Below the pieces are notes generated by a model. It searched no databases and was not told where the DNA came from. It saw only the letters and a program-made list of their open reading frames with translations. Made by a program: the position numbers and the translations under genes. This document shows, piece by piece, positions 59,691 through 64,000 of a DNA stretch of 64,000 nucleotides; the first letter of the stretch is position 1; each line of letters starts with the position of its first letter. Origin of the DNA: Kosakonia sp. H02 (GTDB taxonomy: Bacteria; Pseudomonadota; Gammaproteobacteria; Enterobacterales; Enterobacteriaceae); NCBI GenBank assembly GCA_030704225.1, contig CP131915.1, positions 1,364,001 through 1,428,000 of the forward strand, in the 5' to 3' direction.

Positions 59691-59716
59691 ATGCGGCTGC
59701 GCTGATTTTTTTCAAG
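59691..59716 (-). promoter_or_regulatory. Sigma-32 (heat-shock) promoter of ibpAB
   Basis: On the minus strand CTTGAA (59711-59716) and CCGCAT (59691-59696) are 14 bases apart, close to the RpoH consensus CTTGAA-N(13-15)-CCCCAT. It lies about 110 bases upstream of the ibpA start codon, leaving a leader long enough for the RNA thermometer. Confidence 0.75.
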
Positions 59717-59896
59717 GGTGCTGGTCTGACTTTTTTTTGCACTTTCTGGTGCAGTGCATAGACTGGGATCACAGCACAAAGGGTTAAAGTGCGAATGCCG
59801 CCACAGAGCGGAGCGTTAATGCTGTTGCTTTACCTGGCGGAAGGCTATAACCGCCAGGACAGCATTAAAATTACAAACAACGATGATCAATCGACA

Positions 59897-60223
59897 ATGA
59901 AAACGATTCTTATAGTTTCTGCACTGTTTTGCGGGGTGGTGTTATCGGGGTGTTCCAGTGTGATGTCACACACCGGCGGCAAAGAGGGGGTTTACCCCGG
60001 TACTAAAGCCAGTTCGGCCATGCTTTCAAATGACGATACCGGCATTGGTATGAAGTCGCTGGTGGCGCTGGATATGCCGTTCACTGCGATTATGGACACG
60101 CTGTTGCTGCCGTGGGATCTCTTCCGGCGGGATAGCTCTGTCAAATCGCGGGTCGAAAAAAGCGAGCGAGAAAACCAGGCAATCAATAACCTGATCCCAC
60201 CCGCGCCGATGCCAGCACACTAA
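59897..60223 (+). CDS. yidQ: YidQ lipoprotein
   Basis: This 108-residue lipoprotein has a type II signal peptide with lipobox LSGC at residues 16-19 (MKTILIVSALFCGVVLSGCSS) and the YceK/YidQ-like region PGTKASSAMLSNDDTGIGMKSLVALDMPFTAIMDTLLLPWDL. It matches E. coli YidQ in sequence and position. The ATG at 59897 fits the signal peptide; the longer frame does not. Function unknown. Confidence 0.92.
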   Translation: MKTILIVSALFCGVVLSGCSSVMSHTGGKEGVYPGTKASSAMLSNDDTGIGMKSLVALDMPFTAIMDTLLLPWDLFRRDSSVKSRVEKSERENQAINNLIPPAPMPAH

Positions 60224-60225
60224 AT

Positions 60226-61452
60226 CTACCAACCGGTTTCCGTCATCCATAACTGGCGGAAACCGTCTACCTCTTCCATCCAGGCGATTTGCTTGCCATC
60301 CGGTGAAAACACCACCGCATCCGCAGACGGCGGGTTAGCATGATCGGCTGTCAAAAAGGTGATTTCACCACGCACAGCGTCGCACAGCGCAATGCGGTTA
60401 TCGCAGACAAAACCCAGCGTGTTGCCGGAGGGATGCCAGTTAAAAGCCGACTGAACCCCGGCATCGACATGGGTTAACTGGCGCGGTTCGCCGCCGTTCG
60501 GGCTTATCAACCAAAGCTGCACCACGCCGTTGTCGTCACGCATTAAAAACGCAATATATGTCGCCTGCGGATTGCTGCGCACCCAGTGGCGCGGCACATT
60601 CACTAATCCCGGATAACACGTGTGATGGGTAAATGTCAGGCGCTTTTGCTGCACGCCTTTTGGCGGCGCGGGCAGAGTAGTTTCGCTCCCCGCCAGCGGC
60701 GCATCGCCCGGTGTTTTCCAGCCTTGTTCATCGCGTGGTAAATCAACAATAAACAGCTCCGGGACTTTTTCACCGCTGGCTGACAGTGTATCGCCAATAA
60801 ACGCCAGCCGCTGATTGCCTACCCAGCCCTCTTCGTAAGCGCGGTTGATCTCATCGCTGCCGGGCGCGGGGGTCGGCGTAGTGCGGCTAACCAGCACGCT
60901 CCAGTGGCTGCCCGCATATTCACGCGGATGCGTGCAGGGCGGCGTAACCGGGCCAAACGGCACTGCTACGCCGACATTGCGCAGATCCAGCGCCGGGGAG
61001 CGTTCATGCATCACGTGATCGTTATAAGTGAAGCTGACATTTTCGCCATTCGGGCTGAAGACATGCACATGCGTGCCGCCGCGTAGCGCGCCGGGCGTGT
61101 AAGGTGCGGTGATATCTAACGCATCAAGATTCTGCGTGCGGCTATTCTCTGTGACGACGCCGCGCCGATGGTGGAAATCGTACTGCCAGTCAGTATCCGG
61201 GTTTTCCGGGCCGTGGATAAAAACATATTTCTGCGCTTCAGGGTGAACCGTCACTACACCAACATGCGCGCCATCCGGTGCGGTATACAGCACCTCAACG
61301 TTTCCGGTGTGCACATTGACCCGTTCGATGGTTTTGCCGGTAAACGACGCGCCGGAAGGACGCACATCAAACACCAGCCACTGGCTGTCCGGCGTCCAGG
61401 TGTTGATGTTGGTCAGTTGATGATTACGCGGGGCGAAGGTGAGTTGTTTCAT
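60226..61452 (-). CDS. yidR: YidR beta-propeller protein
   Basis: A 408-residue protein with TolB/WD40-like blades (repeated SPNGENVSFTYND, GEPRQLTHVDAGVQSAFNWHPSGNTLGFVCDNRI and FSPDGKQIAWMEEVDGFRQLW patterns) related to the oligogalacturonate-lyase fold. It is E. coli YidR, of unknown function. It has no signal peptide. Its stop is 2 bases from the convergent yidQ stop. An inverted repeat lies directly at its start and overlaps the ribosome site. Confidence 0.92.
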   Translation of the reverse strand: MKQLTFAPRNHQLTNINTWTPDSQWLVFDVRPSGASFTGKTIERVNVHTGNVEVLYTAPDGAHVGVVTVHPEAQKYVFIHGPENPDTDWQYDFHHRRGVVTENSRTQNLDALDITAPYTPGALRGGTHVHVFSPNGENVSFTYNDHVMHERSPALDLRNVGVAVPFGPVTPPCTHPREYAGSHWSVLVSRTTPTPAPGSDEINRAYEEGWVGNQRLAFIGDTLSASGEKVPELFIVDLPRDEQGWKTPGDAPLAGSETTLPAPPKGVQQKRLTFTHHTCYPGLVNVPRHWVRSNPQATYIAFLMRDDNGVVQLWLISPNGGEPRQLTHVDAGVQSAFNWHPSGNTLGFVCDNRIALCDAVRGEITFLTADHANPPSADAVVFSPDGKQIAWMEEVDGFRQLWMTETGW

Positions 61453-61456
61453 GAGA

Positions 61457-61488
61457 ATACCCTGAAGCCAAAAATAGCCTCAGGGTAT
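61457..61488. promoter_or_regulatory. 9-bp inverted repeat between dgoT and yidR
   Basis: ATACCCTGA (61457-61465) and TCAGGGTAT (61480-61488) are perfect arms, extended by GC pairs inside. On the minus strand the second arm holds the AGGG before the yidR ATG. It may act as the dgoT terminator, though the T run is inside the loop, or as a translational brake on yidR. Confidence 0.45.
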
Positions 61489-61502
61489 AGGAATGCGTGG
61501 CG

Positions 61503-62795
61503 TTAGCCTACTCGCTTGACGTCACCGACCAGCAAAATGTAGGAGAGCGCACCAATCAGCGCCACAGCAGAGATATAAACCAGCGCCGGGCCAAAACCGT
61601 AATCCTGCGCCAGGTAGCCAATCACCAGCGGCACAGTGATGCCGCCCAGACCGCCGACAAAGTTGAATACCCCGCCGGTCAGGCCAATCAGGCGCATCGG
61701 TGCGAGTGAAGAGACCAGCGACCAGGTAATCGACGCGAATCCGTTACCGAAGAAAGCCAGCGCCATCAGCGTCATAATCCAGATCGGGTCGTTGGTGTAG
61801 TTCGCGCCCATAATGCAGGTTGAAATGAGCAAGCCGCAGATAATCGGCGTTTTACGCGCAATCCCCAGCGAATAGCCCTTTTTCACCAGCGTATCGGCGA
61901 CCCAGCCCGAAAGCAGCACGCCAAAGAACGCGGCGAGAAACGGAACGGTGGTCATAAACCCGGCTTTCAGCGCGGTGATGCCTTTTTCCTGGGTCAAATA
62001 GTTCGGGAACCAGGTGAGGAAGAACCACAGCGTTGAGGTAACGGCAAATTGCCCCAGGTAAACGCCAATCAGTTTGCGGTGGAACACCAGTTTCCACTCC
62101 GCTTTGGTCAGCGGCTGGCGCGCCTCTTTTTTCACTGGCGCGTCGCCGTCAATCAGGCCGCCGCCCGCTTTGATGTACTCCAGCTCTGCCTGGCTGACGC
62201 TTTTGGTCAGGCGCGGCGGCTGATAAACCTTAATCCAGATAAGCGACCAGATAATGCCAATCCCGCCGGTGATGATAAACACCCAGTGCCAGCTTAGCAG
62301 CTCCTGGATCCAGATCAGCAGCGGGGTGAGAAAGGCCAGCCCGACGAACTGCCCGGAGGTGTAGAACCCGACCGCCGAAGCGCGTTCCTGTTCCGGGAAC
62401 CAGCTTGTCACCATCCGGTTGTTGGTCGGGAAGGCCGGCGCTTCAAAAATGCCGGTGATGGCGCGCAGGCCAATCAATGATAACAGCCCAGTAGCAAAGC
62501 CCTGGAACAGCGTTGCCACCGACCAGCCAAAGATAGCGATAAAGTAGGTCAGGCGGGAGCCGACGCGGTCAAGGAACCAGCCGCCGGGAATTTGGCACAG
62601 CGTATACAGCCAGGCAAATGCCGAAAAGACGTAGCCCATTTCCGCTTTGCTGATGCCAAACTCTTCCTGAATATGCGCGGACGCCACCGCCAGGTTGGCG
62701 CGGTCGACATAACAAATGACGACCGTGATAAAGATCATCAGCAGCGTCACATAGCGGCGACGCCCTGGTTTTGCAGTCGTTACAGAAATATCCAT
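61503..62795 (-). CDS. dgoT: DgoT D-galactonate:H+ symporter
   Basis: The 430-residue MFS anion:cation symporter equals E. coli DgoT in length and sequence (GRRRYVTLLMIFITVVICYVDRANLAVASAHIQEEFGISKAEMGYVFSAFAWLYTLCQIPGG; GIFEAPAFPTNNRMVTSWFPEQERASAVG). It imports D-galactonate. I used the MDISV start at 62795. It follows dgoD in the same direction after an ERIC element. Confidence 0.95.
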   Translation of the reverse strand: MDISVTTAKPGRRRYVTLLMIFITVVICYVDRANLAVASAHIQEEFGISKAEMGYVFSAFAWLYTLCQIPGGWFLDRVGSRLTYFIAIFGWSVATLFQGFATGLLSLIGLRAITGIFEAPAFPTNNRMVTSWFPEQERASAVGFYTSGQFVGLAFLTPLLIWIQELLSWHWVFIITGGIGIIWSLIWIKVYQPPRLTKSVSQAELEYIKAGGGLIDGDAPVKKEARQPLTKAEWKLVFHRKLIGVYLGQFAVTSTLWFFLTWFPNYLTQEKGITALKAGFMTTVPFLAAFFGVLLSGWVADTLVKKGYSLGIARKTPIICGLLISTCIMGANYTNDPIWIMTLMALAFFGNGFASITWSLVSSLAPMRLIGLTGGVFNFVGGLGGITVPLVIGYLAQDYGFGPALVYISAVALIGALSYILLVGDVKRVG

Positions 62796-62893
62796 AACTG
62801 TCTGTCTCCGGGTTTTGGGCATAGCGAAGCCGCTCACCATGCCCTGTTAAATACAGAGGGTGTAAGGGAAAAATTATTTTTTTAACGTTATGA

Positions 62894-63018
62894 ATGCTCT
62901 AAATAGTTTGTGTCGCAGGAAGGCGGCAAGTTTTCGAATCCCCGGGAGCTTACTGAAGTAAGTGACCGGGGTGAGAAAACGCAGCCAACGCACCGGCGGC
63001 GCAAAATATGACGAGCAT
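62894..63018. repeat. ERIC (enterobacterial repetitive intergenic consensus) element
   Basis: A 125-bp element starts with ATGCTC and ends with the inverted GAGCAT. It contains the ERIC core words GCAGGAAGGCGGCAAG, CCCCGGGAGCTTACTGAAGT, AAGTGACCGGGGTGAG and GCAGCCAACGCACC. It fills most of the dgoD-dgoT spacer and its last base is the first base of the dgoD stop codon, so the transcript of both genes would carry its long hairpin. Confidence 0.93.
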
Positions 63019-64000
63019 TACCATTCGGCGACGGTGCCGTCCGCGTGCCGCCAAACCGGATTACGCCAGTCCGGCGCATTCTTGCTTAGCGCAATCACTT
63101 TCTCTTCGTCAATTTCCACGCCGAGGCCGGGTTTCGTTAACGGTTTAAAGAATCCGCCTTCCATGTTGAAGTCTTCTTTGTTCTTCACGAAATCGAGTAG
63201 TTCGGCACCTTTGTTGTAGTGGATGCCCATGCTCTGTTCCTGGAACACTGCATTGTGCGACACGAAGTCAACGTGCAGGCACGCCGCCAGCGCTACCGGG
63301 CCGAGCGGGCAGTGCGGTGCCAGCGCCACATCGTAAGCTTCGGCCATACCGGCAATTTTGTAGCACTCGGTAATGCCGCCTGCGTGGGAGAGATCCGGCT
63401 GCAAAATCGCAATACCGCCCGCTTCCAGCACACGTTTAAACTCAAAGCGCGAGAACATACGTTCCCCGGCAGCAATCGGAATATGGGTTTGTGCCGCGAG
63501 GCGCGGGTAATATTCCGCCTGCTCTGCCAGCACCGGCTCTTCAATAAACAGCGGGCGATACGGCTCCAGCTCTTTAATTAAGACTTTCGCCATCGGCGCG
63601 CTGACGCGACCGTGGAAATCGAGACCAAATTCAATTTGATTGCCGAAGGCTTCGCGGATTTGCGCCACGGTATTGACCGCCGCATCCACTTTGCGGGAAT
63701 CGTCGATAACGCCTAACTCTTCGCAGCCGTTTAATTTAAAGGTGTCGAAACCGATATTGCGCAGGGTTTTAATCCCGTCGATCACCTCTGCCGGACGGTC
63801 GCCGCCGACCCAGCTGTAGGCTTTGATTTTGTCACGCACCAGGCCGCCCATGAGTTGCCACACCGGCGCATTCAGCACTTTGCCTTTGATATCCCACAAT
63901 GCCTGGTCAATCCCGGCGATAGCGCTCATCAGGATCGGGCCGCCACGGTAGAAACCGGCGCGGTACATCACTTGCCACAAGTCATTGATACGCGACGGAT
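63018..64000 (-). CDS. dgoD: DgoD D-galactonate dehydratase (N terminus outside window)
   Basis: The 327 visible codons match the C-terminal six-sevenths of E. coli DgoD, an enolase-superfamily enzyme that dehydrates D-galactonate to 2-keto-3-deoxygalactonate. The metal ligands lie in FGLDFHGRVSAP, FIEEPVLAE and AAGERMFSRFEF, and the catalytic His in LAPHCPLGP. The protein ends ENAPDWR-like APDWRNPVWRHADGTVAEW. About 57 N-terminal residues are beyond base 64000. Confidence 0.95.
   Translation of the reverse strand, partial: PSRINDLWQVMYRAGFYRGGPILMSAIAGIDQALWDIKGKVLNAPVWQLMGGLVRDKIKAYSWVGGDRPAEVIDGIKTLRNIGFDTFKLNGCEELGVIDDSRKVDAAVNTVAQIREAFGNQIEFGLDFHGRVSAPMAKVLIKELEPYRPLFIEEPVLAEQAEYYPRLAAQTHIPIAAGERMFSRFEFKRVLEAGGIAILQPDLSHAGGITECYKIAGMAEAYDVALAPHCPLGPVALAACLHVDFVSHNAVFQEQSMGIHYNKGAELLDFVKNKEDFNMEGGFFKPLTKPGLGVEIDEEKVIALSKNAPDWRNPVWRHADGTVAEW

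Noticed and set aside
1..64000. Search by eye for CRISPR arrays, rRNA, intact tRNA and insertion sequences
   Set aside because: No repeat-spacer pattern, no rRNA or complete tRNA sequence and no transposase frame was found.

Overview
The window is chromosomal DNA of an enterobacterium close to Escherichia, Salmonella, Citrobacter, Enterobacter or Kosakonia. The evidence is the conserved E. coli-like order yicL-nepI-yicN ... ilvNB-ivbL-tisB/istR-emrD-yidGHJKL-yidE-ibpBA-yidQ-yidR-dgoTD, together with REP/BIME and ERIC repeats. I cannot fix the genus from sequence alone. No rRNA, intact tRNA, CRISPR array or insertion sequence is visible.

Layout. (1) About 1-10.9 kb is the right part of an integrated genomic island. 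It holds an arsenic-resistance operon (arsR-arsH-ECF sigma-arsD-arsA), a P4/CP4-like core (zinc-ribbon protein, HUH replication protein of the YagK/inovirus Gp2 type, AlpA regulator), unknown and secreted proteins, and the typical island tail DUF932-RadC-DUF987-CbeA/CbtA (type IV toxin-antitoxin). A fragment matching the 3' end of selC at about 10868-10888 marks the island's right junction. This agrees with the selC-linked genes (yicL, nepI, yicN) that follow. (2) 11-26.8 kb is a variable metabolic and stress region. It contains a GNAT plus PLP-decarboxylase pair with a 111-bp in-frame tandem duplication, an old yellow enzyme, an AbrB-type membrane protein, a DapA-like lyase, a Bcr/CflA exporter, a cupin/SDR pair, a lysozyme-like effector broken by a stop codon next to an intact LprI-like inhibitor, an aldo-keto reductase, a LysR regulator, a nitroreductase, a zinc alcohol dehydrogenase and a LuxR-type regulator. 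(3) 27-33.2 kb is a beta-glucoside/cellobiose-type PTS locus: a divergent LacI repressor, IIB, IIC, 6-phospho-beta-glucosidase, IIA and a LamB/BglH-type porin. (4) 33.3-42.1 kb holds yicL, nepI, a SRPBCC protein, yicN, a LysR regulator and a deoxyribose cassette (deoX, deoP, deoK, divergent deoQ) where E. coli K-12 has uhpTCBA. (5) 42.1-64 kb holds ilvBN with its ivbL leader, the SOS-controlled tisB/istR toxin-antitoxin, emrD, a GH5-like secreted protein, a sulfatase operon (yidK-yidJ-yidH-yidG-sulfatase maturase) with divergent yidL, yidE, an OFA-type MFS carrier, a decayed ATPase-PIN pair, the heat-shock ibpAB operon, yidQ, yidR and the dgoT-dgoD galactonate genes.

How the genes work together. 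The island adds arsenic detoxification and self-maintenance functions. The host part is dominated by uptake and breakdown modules (beta-glucosides, deoxyribose, sulfated compounds, galactonate), each with its own regulator and transporter, plus stress modules (ibpAB, tisB/istR). The least described points are the ECF sigma factor and Shine-Dalgarno-masking inverted repeat in the ars operon, the helically phased ACTAC repeats in the island core, the Cys-containing secreted pair, the duplicated decarboxylase, and two gene pairs (lysozyme effector/inhibitor and ATPase/PIN) each interrupted by an in-frame TAA.
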